Shown here piece after piece: positions 29,601 to 44,600 of a DNA stretch of 64,000 nucleotides (position 1 is the first letter of the stretch; every line of letters starts with the position of its first letter). The stretch lies in the NCBI RefSeq assembly GCF_040581485.1, contig NC_090129.1, positions 18,471,264 to 18,535,263 of the forward strand. Reading direction: 5' to 3'. The notes under the pieces are model-generated. The model worked only from the letters and a program-made list of their open reading frames with translations, had not been told where the DNA came from and did not search any database. The stretch is from Linepithema humile. Taxonomy: Eukaryota; Arthropoda; Insecta; Hymenoptera; Formicidae. A program made the translations under genes and the position numbers.

Positions 29601-32600
29601 GACAGAGTCCTCGAAACAGCCCTATAATATCCTTCTTGCATGAGTCTTGCGGAAGATCGTCCTTTTTAACGAGACTCCTTTAACTTTTAAGTGGCTTTCG
29701 GTCGCGAAACAATGCGGAAACTTTCCGCTCTCGCCTCGCGTCTTACTTTTATCCACCGAATCCTCGCGGCAGTCTTTTCTATCGAGTCGTCCTTTTGTCC
29801 AAACATTCGTCTCAAAATAAGGACCGAACGGAATAAGAAAATAGGGCTGAATAAAATACGTTCGTTTAATATTTACCGAACAATGCGCGCCACACAAACT
29901 TTGTTTTACCGACCACGCAATAAATATTACATTATTGTTACGAGAGTCCTAAATCTTTCTTTAGTTACAATAATTGAGGTATGAATTAAGAAGCATAAAT
30001 TAAATGTTTCAATTTAAATATTTTTAATTAAAAAAAAAAACGCTCTATTGCTATGAAATATTGCTTTTATTTTTTAATATTAAGACAACTTTAACGCGTG
30101 TTGACGCGTTGCTTCAATGATTAAATAAATAACTGGTTTTTAATTACTAAAGAATTTTGTTATTTTGTAAAATATAAGTTTTTTTTTTTTTAATTCGAGT
30201 ATTTTGTAATATCAAAGTCGCATCTTTATCAGAATACTTCTTTATTCAGACTACAGTGCTTTTTAAAGAATTCATAATTTCTCAAATTTTATTATGTACC
30301 CGCTTGTTTCTCTTGTAGAAAAACGAACGACAAGAAGGATGAATGCATAGTGGCGCAAGAGAAAACGCATCCAATGTGCGCACAGCGCATGGACGATGCT
30401 GAAATGCCGACGTGTCACAGTCTGGCCAAGAGTTGCAAAGCGAACAAAGTGTGCAGGTGAGAACCACATTCGTATTTTTGAAATTTTGCACGCTTCTTCG
30501 TGAATTATCTGTGCGTCACAATTTTGCACAAACGTAGGCACTGGTAAAAAGCATGAAAGAAATATTTCAAAGGGAACAACAAATTTAGCACGCACACGAA
30601 AGTACAATAATATAGTATTATAAACAGTTGAGCTTTAAATAAACCCTGAAACTTTTAATGAAGTAAATTTAATAAGACTTAATGTCGATAATTTTGTTTG
30701 AACGAAAGTTTTATTGACGAAGCAGTCGTGCAAAAATCTCTCATAAGATAAAATGATTTTCTAAGCACTTAAGGGGATTCGCTTAAAAAATTACACTCGT
30801 GTACACTGCTATGTATACGAAATCGGTAAGGTAAAAGACACATCGTTTCAGCTTTTATATTCACACTGGTCGTCTGACGAACGTTCTTCTGGCTAAGGAA
30901 ATATTGTATTAGCACGCGGGTAAATCTTGTTGAATCGCGATTTAACTTTAAAATTGAAAAAGTTCCAACGGAATCGCGAGAAAAAATAAGGAACAACGTG
31001 TTTGCGGTGTTTAATCGGGTGCTTCTCTGGTTTACTCAATGAGATAAGATTGCGCCGTTCTAATTGGATATTACTATTTACGTGTCAATTTTGTTCCCGT
31101 TACATCGCACAACGATCTCTTCACTCCTTGCGAAAAGTCTCACAAAAAATTGCGAGAACGGAAAGAAAAATATTTCATCGTGCAAAATTGTTTATTTTTT
31201 AAAATGATATATTTTACGGGACACATTTAGTGTAATTTTGTAAACTAAATATTAATAATTAAATCTTTCTCAAAATGACGTGGACGGCGTTAATTAATGA
31301 GGAGTAAAGATAGGGCAGTAATTGCGTATAAAATTTACAATCTGAAAAATATTGATGTTTCATCAAGATGAGTTAAAAAAGTTAATTCTGTGTTGATAGT
31401 AGAATTTCTATAAATTAAGCTCGGACATTAAATAGTATATTAAATATTTAAAATCTCAATGGTTGCGAATTGCATCAATGTCGATTAGCCTATTTCTGGC
31501 AAATTCAATTTCCTCTCTCGCTCTCTTTGCCCATCTATAATACAGTTAAGATTGTACTCTTGAGAGAAGGACGGAAAGAGACAGCGAATCACAGAGCTAA
31601 TCGGAATCAGTTAACTCAAACTGTCGGTGCAACTCAATTTTAGTTTCTGCAACCGACAATACATTATTGATGTTTGTCTAATTGTCGATCGCTCTACTGC
31701 TCGAAACTTAAATGTGATCTCAGGTAATAGCAATCTGGATAAACTTATTTTATAAATTTTGTTAACTTAACGGAAATACACGGCATAAAAAACACTTTGC
31801 GTTGAATAGGTTAAAAAACAGCGTGAATAACGGTGGATTAAAATGAGTGAAAAGAAAGCGCAATTGTGTACACGATTGCCTCGCCGATCGATTAAATTAA
31901 AACACGCGCTCATGCACGCATGCCGACACACGCGCGCGCACGCATGCACGGCTCGATTCGGCGTTTTAATTGATTTATCGCCGAGGGCAAACGAATCCAT
32001 TTTTAATTTTGCCATTTAGAGATATAAAGGCGACACAGAAACGAGCGATTGCTGCGTGCTGTCAATGCACGCTTTGTGCCTCGATGCGTTTCTCGCTTCG
32101 AGGTGTCTCGATAGTTTTTATTTAATTGCTACTATAATAATCGCTTGAAATATATCTATTATTTGTATCGTGATAGTGTTTGATGCGTGATTTAAATTTG
32201 CAATAATTAAATTGTTGAAATCAACGCGCTACTCGAAACTATAATGAAACAAATTAAAGTAAATTACTTTTTGTTCTTTTATGTTTTGTTACTTATTCTT
32301 GATTTGTTATTTGCATTTTAATATTATCATTTATTTAACAGAAACTTTATTTTCAAAAATGTTATTAGCAAACTTTGATGATTTTTTAATTTGAACACTG
32401 ATTAAATTGTTATCTCGTTTTTTATTACAAGTAAAAATACATCAAATATACTAAACAGAATTTAAAGACAATTTCATTTCAGTAACTAGCATTTATAGAT
32501 TAAATTACCGCTGCACAATTGATCGTTTCAGTTACAACGAAAATATTTTTTTCCCGGATGTGACAAATGTTTCGTATAAATAGCAGTTTTGTTAACATTT

Positions 32601-35600
32601 AAAATCAATTAAATATATAGAGATTTCTGCCGTTTCTCAGTTTTTTAAAATTTTTATTTAATTATCAACGTATCTATGTTAACCTAAACGTCTATTTAAA
32701 CGTATTCTGCCAATATGTAGTGATCTTATTGAAAAAACTCGATTGACAAATCTCGAAATAAATAGCTTTTGCTTTTAGGTCAAATGTAATTAGAATGAAT
32801 TTTAAGAAATAGAATCTTTATATTTAAATACATAATATACTTTTATTTAATATTTTAAATAGAATATTAATTTATATAACATTTTACTGCGTTATCGAAA
32901 ATTTGTATCCTAGCAATATTAATTAAAATAATTGACGAAGCAGTATTTTCTCGTGTATATTTTATCAGTTACAATATTAAACATTATTGTAAATAAAAAT
33001 TTGTAATTAAAATGTTTCTATGAGAGCGGAGTTCACAATTTATCAGTATGTATTCAGTCACTATAGGTAATCAATTGTCACCAATAATCCCAGTGGTCGT
33101 CAAGGATGCACTTAGCGATTATCCATTGCTGCATCACAAATCCCCTTAGCTATTTAATATGTTACTATTGAGCACACAGATACGTGCAACAATCATTAGA
33201 ATATTATTTAGTCAACGCCGGAGATACTTTTAGACACTTTTTAATTAAATGAATTGTTTACGCATTCAAATCCAGTCAACTTGTCAATTAAGCCAATTTC
33301 CCATCTAATAGTTTGTCAAAACGTGACATTTTATTTATATTTGACTATTTTAGTTTGAATATTTTAACAGAACATTCATGATTAATTAACAAATAAATAT
33401 CAGCTTCTATAATTTAATATTGTAAAATAGTTGTGCATCTCTAATGTTAGGATGAGAACAGATATACACTTTTCACATCAATTTTCATTTATTTGCTTTT
33501 AATTGACAAAATATATAATTTTTTTAAATAGGACTGATCGTTTTGTATTCATATATACAATACTAATAAATAGTCAGTATTTTAACGCAGATTGCAATCA
33601 TATTTATGGCACACATGATATACAATGACATTTGATCCAATTTTCTGTTAATTTGCAGATTTTTTAAGGCAAGAATTTCATTATTGACTGTTTAGGCAAC
33701 TCTAAAAAACGATAAATAACATTGAATTTTCTAGGAACAAACTGGAAAACTATGAGCAGAGCTGCGCAGTCGACAGCGTAACAAAGAAGTGCGCCGGACC
33801 AACTGCAGAATGCAGGAAAGCAATACTGGGCATTCTTGGCACTGAAATACACACCAATTGCGTCTGCAAAGGCACTGAAATCAATCAGCTTTACGGCTGT
33901 TTAGGCTGGCAACGGCTTCTCTGGGTGAATCCTTGCGTAGGTGAGTGACAAATCATCATCATGAAATATATTCGTCATGTTGAACGGAAAATTTGATCGC
34001 ACTAATCCAATATTTTTTTTAAAATAAATTCTAAAAAATGCTTATAAAAATAACTGTTATTTTTTAAAATAATTGCTTTACTCTGAATAAAGCGAGATTG
34101 ATTTGGGCAACATATTATTTGAAAACACGAAATATATAAAATAAGGAGAAAAAAGAAGATTAAGTCATCGGAATTAAATAAAAGTAGTTATAAGCTGAAC
34201 ACTGGCCGTTATTGAAACGTTAATTAATGTAGCCTGACGATATACTGCCTCAATGTTTAATTGATATTTGCAAATATTTATCTCGCAATACGATTTTATC
34301 AGTCGGTTCTTCATTCAAACAGCGTTTCACAATTTCACGTATATATTGCGTATATTTATAACAGAACGTAGAAAGAATACACCGACATGTTATGATTATT
34401 ATAGAAATGAATTGTTAATAATATCAATATATACGTTTTAACATTAAAATGCACTCTTTGCTAAGCTTGAAATTTTATCTTAATAACATTTTGAAATAAA
34501 ATCTGACGTAAGTCATTTAATAACGAAAATTAAAAAGACATATTAAACTTCAAAAACTAATTAAGTAACAAAACTTGACTTTTTAACTATAACATTGCCT
34601 TAACTTCGTTTTAAGAAGAATTTAATTTGGCTCCTAATTTGCTAAGATATTCAACATTGACAACTTGGAAAATTACAATAAAAATCGATCCTGAAATTGT
34701 TACTGAAATTACCCGCTATAACTACTGTGTTGGATCATTGCAAAAAAACTTTACAGCGCATAAGTAGCACATAACAGACAGAACTGTATGAAGCGCTGCC
34801 GATGCGCTTGGCATGATGTATTTCCAGGACGCAGTGGGAGATGCAATTTCTTCGTATCTAAATGACTTATCTACCGGCTGAATGCAGCCCATTGCGTTTG
34901 CCGTGCTTTACAACTCGATAGGGTTGAGAAGGATCGATAAGAGCCAACCTGTGTCGTTTGTTCGACCGGTGTAATTGCGGTTCTGCGCGTAGCATTGCGA
35001 TGAAACGGTTGTAGACTATTATAAATCGACGCATCACAGACCTTATCCTTTAAAGTCGCCCCGACGACGGCGATGCTTTATTTAAGTTGTTCAAAATACA
35101 ACAATTTGATAATTAATTCTTTAGAATATTTTGAATAAGAAACATAACAAACGTATTTTTATTATAGCTTATAATATTCAGAAATTTAATTACAATTTAA
35201 TTCTTAATATTTATATTTTTTTGGATATTGTTATCATTTTTACATATTTTAGAAATTTGACCGTATTATAATAATGCATTTATAAACGTTGATAAGTATA
35301 ATCTATTTCACAGAAATAAAAGTTTTTCAGGTCGCCGCTGCAGCTCGTAAAATATTATTACGCGCATCTTACGTTCCCTATTATTGCTGTACGCGTCCCG
35401 CGAGAGGAGAGGCGCGCGGTGCCCCTTGAAAGTGTAATCACCCCGGAGCCCCCCGGTAGCTGAAATATTTCGCAGCAGCTGCGCCACCGGCGATACGGGA
35501 CCGGGCGACTTTCCCGATACTTTCATACTTCCGCGTCGGATGGCTACACGTGTACATTCAACTGCAATTTTACAGGCTCTCCGTTCGGCACTTTATATTG

Positions 35601-38600
35601 CTTAGCGGTTGTTATTTGCGGCCGCACGTCCGTTTCCTGGCGCGCGCGAAAGAGTATGAGAGAGAAAGTATTAAGTTGAAGTTACTCCGAGGCGACGATG
35701 CCGATTCGAGTCGGCAGTTTTTCCTGCTTATTATTGTACCGTGAAATACTATAAGTTACAACAGAAAGTGAAAGAATTTTCTGATGCGTGTCATCCAATA
35801 AAACGTGGAATCGTAAATAATTTTGTACATAAGCAATAAGTGTCGCGGAATGGCGGATATAATTAAAAATGCGAAAGTTTGCATTTTAATGAAAGCATAA
35901 CAGATAACTGGTGTGTAGAAATCAATTCATTTGATAATTTAACATATGTTGTAAAAAACGCGCTTAAAATTCTGTTGCTTGTTTTATTACATTTTGTACA
36001 ATCGATCGATGAAATCGATTGTGTCTCTTAATTGACATTGTTTCGAGCATATCGTCGATTACAGTGGAATCGCAGAAGGACTACCACGCACGCAGGAAAC
36101 ACCATCATTCACGAATGACAACGCCGAAGACGACGACAACGACAATGACGACGACGACGACAACGATGATCGTTGCATTGACGACAAGGTCGCCGGCAAG
36201 CACGACGGCGACCATCGCGGTCGAGAAAACGGAAGATAATCGAATACCGGAAGTAACGAAGTGGCCGACCACCGAACCTACGGAAACTTGGGAAATCACG
36301 ACCACCACCACTATGAGCACTACGCCGAGCACCACCACGACGCCGCCGCGTGAGTCTAAGCGCATTCATAATCATTATTTTCTATCTAATAAAAAATTCA
36401 GTTGATAAAATATTCAATATTGAAAATTGAACTCGTCAAGTCTTTTATTAAAACTTACTGCAACAAAAATCCTATTTTTTATATTTAGATTTTTAAAATA
36501 TTACTAAATTATTCTTGAAACCTGGAATTTTTCAAATGCTGGATTTGCACATCATCGCCAATTTTATACGTCCGTATTTCTTAATCTATCCGGAGTATAC
36601 AGTGTGTCTTGTTTGCAAACAGAGTAGCTTGAGAAAAAGAAGAATTTTTAATTTCTTTCGTCTGCATCGAGAAGCAAATTAGGTAGATCGCCCCCGGGGG
36701 TGAGATAGAGGCGGTGAGAGAGGTTGATAAAGGGCTGGAGAAACAATCTGGCGGAAAAGGCAGCCTCTCACGTCATTCTTTTTGCAGGCTTCTGCGTGGT
36801 TCAAAGAGCGAGTCACAGTCACCAATACATAAGAGAGGGCAAGGGCAAAAGGGTGAGTCGCTTGCATGCAATCTTCCAAGTCTCCCGCGACCGTCGTCGC
36901 GATGCAAAGCGTCCACCGCCGTCGCTTTCGAGAGCCGACGCTCGCGAGACAGAAAGGAAGCGAAGGTTTTGTGGGCGTCATGTGCGACGGGGTGGGCGAG
37001 AAATCGGCGGAAATCGGATATTTGCTGCACACTATCGGATTTGAAGGGATAGGCGAACAGACCGCAGTTTCACCTCGAATCTTATCGCTGTGAAACTATG
37101 TCTCCTTTAACGCATTTCCTTTAAAGTTTTCTCAATTTTGTGAGAAATTTTTAATAAGACAAATGATGCGCGTTAATATTAATTATAAATTTTTTCCAAC
37201 GTCAACTTTTCCAACACAGAACTTGAAAGATTTGTCGATAAGTGTGAATTAAATCCGAAGCAAATATCGAAAAAATTATTGTAGTTTAAAATGTATATAA
37301 TTTAATAATACATTTTTAAATGTTTTCGTATATTTGATTTCTGCGCGATATTGAAAGTGTTAAAACCAAAATATATGTATTACAACATTTTTTCAAATTC
37401 AATCTTTGAATAATTTTTTTAAGACAGTGAACATTATTGATGTTGAAGTTATTGCCTATTTTATTATTGATAATAATTTTCTTTATTTGTAGCAGACATT
37501 TCAATTGCAACATGTGTTACGCTTTTATAGATGTATCACAAAAATGATTCCTCGGAGAACGATTGCTCGGATATTTGCCACTGCGGTGAGGGCGAGCAAC
37601 TTGTCTGCCATGTCATCTGTGTTGAAATGTCACCCTGCAAGACGGACTTCGCTTTCTACAACCACAAAGCGCCGGCCTACCAGGCGCATCGGGGTCCTTG
37701 CCTTTGTTATAGCGGCGGCTTTATATGCATGCGGCCTTCGCCTGGTGAGCGATCATCTTTCTCATAATTGATATCATTAAATAAAAAATTGATTACTCAA
37801 GCAGCATTGAGTGGGGCACTTTTATTAAATTCCTAGGAAGACACAATTAATATAGTATATGCTTTTTTTTACTTTATTATAGAAATGAATGTCTAAAGAA
37901 TCAAGATTAATTAAATTTAATGCAATTTGCAAACTCGTAGTTTAGCGAAATTAAGACGTCAGTTTGTTTTATTTTTTATTTAAAGCAAACAATCAATAAA
38001 TGTTTATCAATGGATATTCCTACGTTTTACAATGAATAACTATTGTTAAATACAATAAGTATCTCGCTTTCCTTTCCTGCTTTCAAAACTTGGACACGTA
38101 GTGAAATACGATTTTCGAGTAGATTGACAGGAAACTACTTCTCTTTCCACGGTATAATGCCATTCTATTTTTGTACAGACACATACAATATTCCGCACGG
38201 GGTTTTCATGTTCCTGGGATACAGCGAGAAGGAAGAGACCTTTTTGAAGCAGCACAACAACGTGACCGTGCTGGACGCGGTGTCGTCTCTCGACAATTTC
38301 ATGAGAGAGGAAGTCAATAATCAGGTGAGGCGTCACTGTTAACACTCGCTGAATTAATTTCGAAATCGCCGCTCCGTAAGTAACGCGGGGCATATCACAC
38401 TTGGACAGAAATTTCGCTTGAATTCCGAAATCGAGATTATTTTGAAAGCATTTTACTAGAATAGAATTTAAAATCAGTCGATTATTCCGGGATTTATTAC
38501 ATTTCGTGTTACTCATTCGGCGTCAAGAGAACAGACGAAGAGGGCATTCCGGAAAATTCCCAGAATGCAATTAATGCGCAGCATCTCCGATCGGCGCGAG

Positions 38601-41600
38601 AAATCCCGATAATGAGAAACGTCAATGAGAAATGTAATGGCTCGTCAAACTGCGCCTCGATTAAAAACTAAATCGGGCCGCGCGGAATTTAATAACGCCA
38701 CCGCGGTACAGAGCGGTGAATGACGCGCCGACCAGCGCACACCTACATGCCCAGACCAACTCCCCCGTCTTCCATTTACAGACAGTATGCACGCTCTTCT
38801 TGTACAATGCGACCCGAGAAAACGTGATTGCAGTGGCGCGGCTCGGAACCGACAATCCACCCTTAAATAGCAGCCAGGCTCAGAGTTTGCAGCATCTGCT
38901 GCGCGTCAAGGTAAGCGAATCTCGAATGGACTTTTCCGCACTGCATGGAGAAAATTGAAAGCTTTTGGTGCGCGCTTGATAAGTCCACGAATGCACTTTT
39001 TCAAAAACCACGAGACAAAGAAATCCGCGCGTTTGAAGAAAATAATATTTTACTATATTCCAAATATGAATAAATGTAAAAGTTTCTGGCAATTATTTCT
39101 TAAGAAGCTTAAGAAGCATAAGGAGACATTTTGAATTTAACACTAACACTGTTTATTATTTTTCGGAAACTTAAAAAAATATGTAAATTTTAGAATCACT
39201 ATCTATTTGATATGTATGAGAGAGAATATTCTGAACTTAATGCAACATACAGGTTGCTATTACCTTGAAAGTTTGCAACATAGTACATTAAAAATACAGA
39301 ATGGCAAGAGTGAGATGCAACTTGATTTAAATTCGCAGCGCGCTCTCAAAACGTGATATGACTTCTCGTCCGCGAATTTATTTTGTTTGCTTTGCTATTT
39401 TTTTCTTTAATGTGCTGTTCAAGAATTGTAAAGCCAGATTAACTTTGAAATATTCAGTGTGCAAAAAGTGAGATTTTATGGGATCTATGAGAAGGTTTCA
39501 CAACAACCACAGGTTCAAGAAAAGCTGATCGCGTGAACGACAGCGATTCGATGCACGCGCGTGCGTGCGCCCGACAGGAAGTCGGTGCGAAAGGGCGATA
39601 ACGGGTCCTCGCGAAAGTTTTAATTTCCTCGACGAGTCTCGGCGTCGCTCGGGCGTAATTATCGCGATTAATCCACCCGTTCCTTGCCGAATTTCACCCT
39701 ACGCGCCGCGATAGATCTCGACTGAGCGCGAATCGCCGATCGATCTCCAGGTTATTGCACGCGAGAATGCAGTCTCACGCGTGTCCGAAACACATAATGC
39801 GCTCCATTAAAATGCACGCAGGGTGATTAAAACTCTGTGATTCATGGCCGACTTGCATACACACAGTGTCGCGATTTAAATATACTAGATATGTCATCGT
39901 GATCGAATTTATGACGCGCTAGAACACAGAATTAAAACAACTTGTATGAAATACTAACTGAAATATATCGATTAGTCAACTGATTGATTGAATGTTATTA
40001 TGTCAGAAAAAAATCTTTTTGGTATAAAAATATTTTGATTTATTGAATATGAAATAAGTGAAAGATTTTCACGAACTCTTTATAATATTAATTTATAATC
40101 ACCGTTAGATGTAATAAATAAATCTATTGTTTTTTATACACATTTAATAAATTATCTTGTTTTTTTTCAATTTTTAATCAAAAGGTTAGATGATATAAAA
40201 AAGTCTTAATCCACATGTATTTATTAGAATAATTGTTTCACATTAAATTTAATATGATTTTAGTTTACTAACTTTTTATAATAACTTTTGAAATAGCAGA
40301 CAAATTAATTGTTGACTATACTATAACGATTACATTCAATTTACACGCTATAATCATTAAAAAAGCGATAATGTATTTTATTCTTATTATTCGGAGAATG
40401 TATTTCGTAAATATTCGACCTGAGAGAGACTTTATAATCGCGAATTCTCAACGTTGAAAAATTTGCACGAAAAAAAAAGGATCGACCAACGGAACAACAC
40501 GCCAATTCGAATCCAGAATACTTCCATCAAGTTGCAAATGGACCGGCGCTTGATCACAGATTGGAAATCGCCTCGGGAACCTGTATGACTGTAAAATGCG
40601 TGCCGCGAGCAGAAAGCAACGCGCATTTAGCGATGTACAGGGCACCGAAGAGACGCGTCACAATCGATCGATGCGTGAGAAACGACATTGATGGAAAATC
40701 ACACGGTACTGCAATATAACGACACGGAAAGCATCGATGAGAGTCTCATTAGCTACATTTGAGACAGAATCATGTTAAATTCGGAGTAAATCACAGATAA
40801 TACTGCATTGCAGAGATTAATTACGGATTTAGTAAGGAATTAAATAAAAAATAAATATTTGCACAAAATAAATATGATAAAAAAATATAAAAAAGTCGGC
40901 TCAATAATACACAGTTAATCGAAGAGTTGTTTAATTACTTTAAGTAATTAAACAACACGTATATTCAAGCGAAGAAGAATATTCATATTTCGGAAGAATC
41001 AATATCATTTTGTGATCGAGTTCGTTCATTGAACGACCGGCGGAGAGCTTTAAATAACGGCTCGACGGAAAAACGTCTGATGGGATTATGGGAATTCGTT
41101 TCCGTTTATTGCCAGCGAGAAAGATAGCGGATTTCAGTTCGAATAAAATGGTCGTCTCGACAACTGTGCGATAGATATATAGATAAATAGATTGAGGATG
41201 GCTGTGGAGATCGGCGAATCGCGCTAAGCAACAGTCGCGATGAGAAAGGCGAGTTTAGGGAATTGAGTGAACTTACTAGCCCCGAGATGACCGTTATCAT
41301 TGATGGAAGACTACTCTCTTTCTTCCCTCTCCAATTCCCGCTGCAATGTAGCTAAGGAATGTGCTCGAAGAAGAAATTCAGTATTGCGAAATTTATTTCT
41401 AAATATGAAAAAGAGCCTTATCGCGGATAATAAATTCGTAGAAGAGAAATAATAACGAATTGAGATAATCTTGCGCAATCGCGCCGAATTGTGCATTTTC
41501 TCCGAGCGTCCGATAGCGCGCTCGACTGGATATCATGAAGCGGCAGTTGGTGATATCGAGTCATTGTAGACCTGCGGCACGCGAGCGGTGTCTCAAAATT

Positions 41601-44600
41601 TTCCGATTCGTGCAAGTTCCTGGCAGTCGGCCCACGGTCCGTCCCCGATGTCATCTCAGCTCTTGTCGACCCATGCTTGTCCGTGACACCCACGGGGCTC
41701 GTAGCGGCGGCGGCCCTGCACTTGCATTCTCCCCCGGCGACTGCACGTCGCGGCTACATACGTCATAAAACTTTGCTAATATAGCGGAGGACCGCGGCGG
41801 CGGCGCCGTCTTTGCACCGGCGACTCGAAATCGCTCGTTTCCACCTCGCCGGGCTTGCATTCGTCTTACTTTCCCTCATCTTTCACTTTTCACCTCCCTC
41901 CCCCCTCCACCCTCGCCCTCATCTGTACTCTCATCCTCATTCTCTCCTTCCACTGTCGAGCGGGATTTATGCGATTCGAAGCTCGTGCAGAACTTTACGG
42001 CTTCGAACATCCCACTCGAATCATTATTCGAATCACCTAATCGTTTGTCAGCCAGATGCAATCGAGTTCTTCTATCGAGGAAGAAGAATCGATTGTCTTT
42101 AATTGGCACTTCGCTATCCAATCGCTTGCGCGATTATTATTTTTGTCCGTTTTATATGATTTTTCAGCGTGATTGTTCGACCGTGATTGTTCGATAATTT
42201 GACCTGATTCGATATCAATATCGTGCTCTTAGATTTTGTGCAGCCAATTACGTCTCTTCAATTAACCGTGGTTGTAGCTGCAAAACGCTTCCAATTACAC
42301 GTTTTTGAATTGTATTTAAATCAAATTACCAAACATCTCTTCTCTGATAAACAATTAAATTGATCGCATTAAATTTGTAATTTCTGTCAATTTTTATTCA
42401 AACGATATTTAAGACAACAGCAGCAGTCGCTGCTATTTTAAGCGTCACGTTACAAATTTGTTTTATTTCTGCAGAAATTTTCCTTTGCCATTATTACAAA
42501 TGCGCTGTTATTATATTATTATAATTATGATTTATCCATTTTTTTGTGTCTCTGATTTACATATTTTACCGTTTTCATTAAAACAACAATTAACTTTTGA
42601 TAAACTCAACTTTTCCGTTTACCTTAAAGTAAGAATTTTTGTGTCAAAAAAATGACGGGTTAAAGTATCATACATTTTTTGTTGCTTAAAAATAGCAGGA
42701 AAACTGATATTGTAAAAACAAAATTAGACTGCACCGGCGAAGATGACTTTCATACCGAAATAAAGATAGATTTCGGAAGCTCGTGAATATATATATATAT
42801 ATCGTGACTGAAAACTAACGAATTACTCTTCTGGGTACCGAATGATACTACAATCTTTATTCAGTGCGACGCGAAGTTACGTCCTGACGGCGCAGTTTAA
42901 TCCCATCTTACGGCAGTTCGAGAAACGGCGAAAAAGCCGCGGCTTTCCGACGCTGCGCTCCGTTTTTCAATTATGCATTCGCATATTTTACCGGAATGCC
43001 TTGTCGCATTCAGCGACGAGCGCGACGACAGCTGCCGGACTGCATTTACGAGGTTAACAATAATTCAACGCCACCATCTTTACGCCGATAGTTGTATACC
43101 GGGTGCTCTCGCAGTGTGCTCTCGCTTTTTATCTGGTACGCATATTCCTAAAGTTTTGAACAATTTAGGAAAATTTTTTTATTGTCCTCAGATCTCATAA
43201 TTCGTAATTTTACAGTTACACGAGCGAAGAAAAGTAACTTAATTATTATTTATTAAACTTCCAGGAACCTCTTAGATTTACAATTTCTTCGTTAGAATTT
43301 CTTACAAATTCGAAAAGAGGGCAATCATCCGAAAATATAGAAAAATCGGAAAATGGAGCAATCTAAATTCACGTCGGTGCCATCAAATTGGAAAATTAAG
43401 AATCTGGAAATAAAAGTCTCGCGTGCACAAAGTGCGTGTCTAATAATTCAGAACTCATCTCGATATGGCACACTTTGCGATCTTTTTCTAGCTTTCTATC
43501 TTCGTCATTCTTTCGCAGATGATCACCACTTCTTTTTCCATTGTGTCGAGTAGATTGTTGTTATTTCATCTTTTTACACTGCTAAAAGTGGAATTGCAGA
43601 AAAATTGGAGCTCGTTAAAATCCGTCGTACTTTACCTTCAGTTGAGCTAACGGCACAGCTCGTCGTGTTTAACGTCACCACTAAACACGCTCGCTACCGT
43701 AACGAACAGCGACGGAAAAGACGAGGTGGTTTTTACGACACCGTGCACGACGACATGCGAGAAATCGAGCACTTTGAAGGACAAATCACGATGAAACGCC
43801 TGTCGTGTAAAGTGTGAAGCATGCAAGGGGTTGGCTCGGGAAAAAGCTCTTACTCCGCTGCTATTAATCCTTTTATTATCAAAAAGTATAATGAAACTGT
43901 CCCGATAGTCGACAATTTTTAAAAACCAAAATAAAAAATTATTTATGATTAAATAACGTAAAAAAAATACTTTGCTTCACGCGCTAGCAATATGTACTGT
44001 GTTTTTATACATGCCTATATTTTTGAAACATTATAAACAACTGTTGGCACGATTTTTTTTATCATTAGTCGGAAATGGGAAAAAAAGGATCGAAAAGCCT
44101 CTTAAATAACGCATGGAAATTCAATGAAAAGTCGCAGAAGCTTCGAGATCGATACTCGAATGCGAAGTTGAACGCGACGGGAGGGCGTTAGGAAATATGA
44201 GGGGAATGTGGAGGAGGGAAGGTATAGGTGCCTTTATTGGCTTTGTGCCAATGCTTGCTATCTATGTGGAACACCTGCGTCTACCCGATATTCGGCCGAT
44301 GTCTCGAGTCGCGACAGATCGAACAATACGAGAATCTTAAGACAAAGGAGCGGGCGAACGAGAGCCCTTCAAAATGAAAGAGCATTTCTGAGTTTGGTTA
44401 CGTTATGAGAGTTTACAAGATTTTGTTGTAATGGTAATGAGATTAAAACAAGAACTCCAATTTACAAATTTTACTTTCTTGCTTACAATTTAATTCTGTC
44501 TAAATAAATCTTTTTCAGATACGCAAAATTTAGAAAACCGATGATTAAGATTGAAAATAAATTTCAATTTAATTTGGCATTTGTGATTAATTAGCAATAA

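Noticed and set aside
36679..37052. Several overlapping frames of 75-117 codons on both strands
   Set aside because: GC-rich sequence around the micro-exon; only the 65-bp segment in the frame used by Gfrl is supported.
37501..37530. Alternative acceptor gtagcag about 35 bases before exon 10
   Set aside because: Using it puts an in-frame TAG directly before the ATG of exon 10; the acceptor at 37530 keeps the frame with exon 9.
38046..38516. 156-codon minus-strand frame
   Set aside because: Antisense to exon 11, which has splice sites, phase and family motifs on the + strand.
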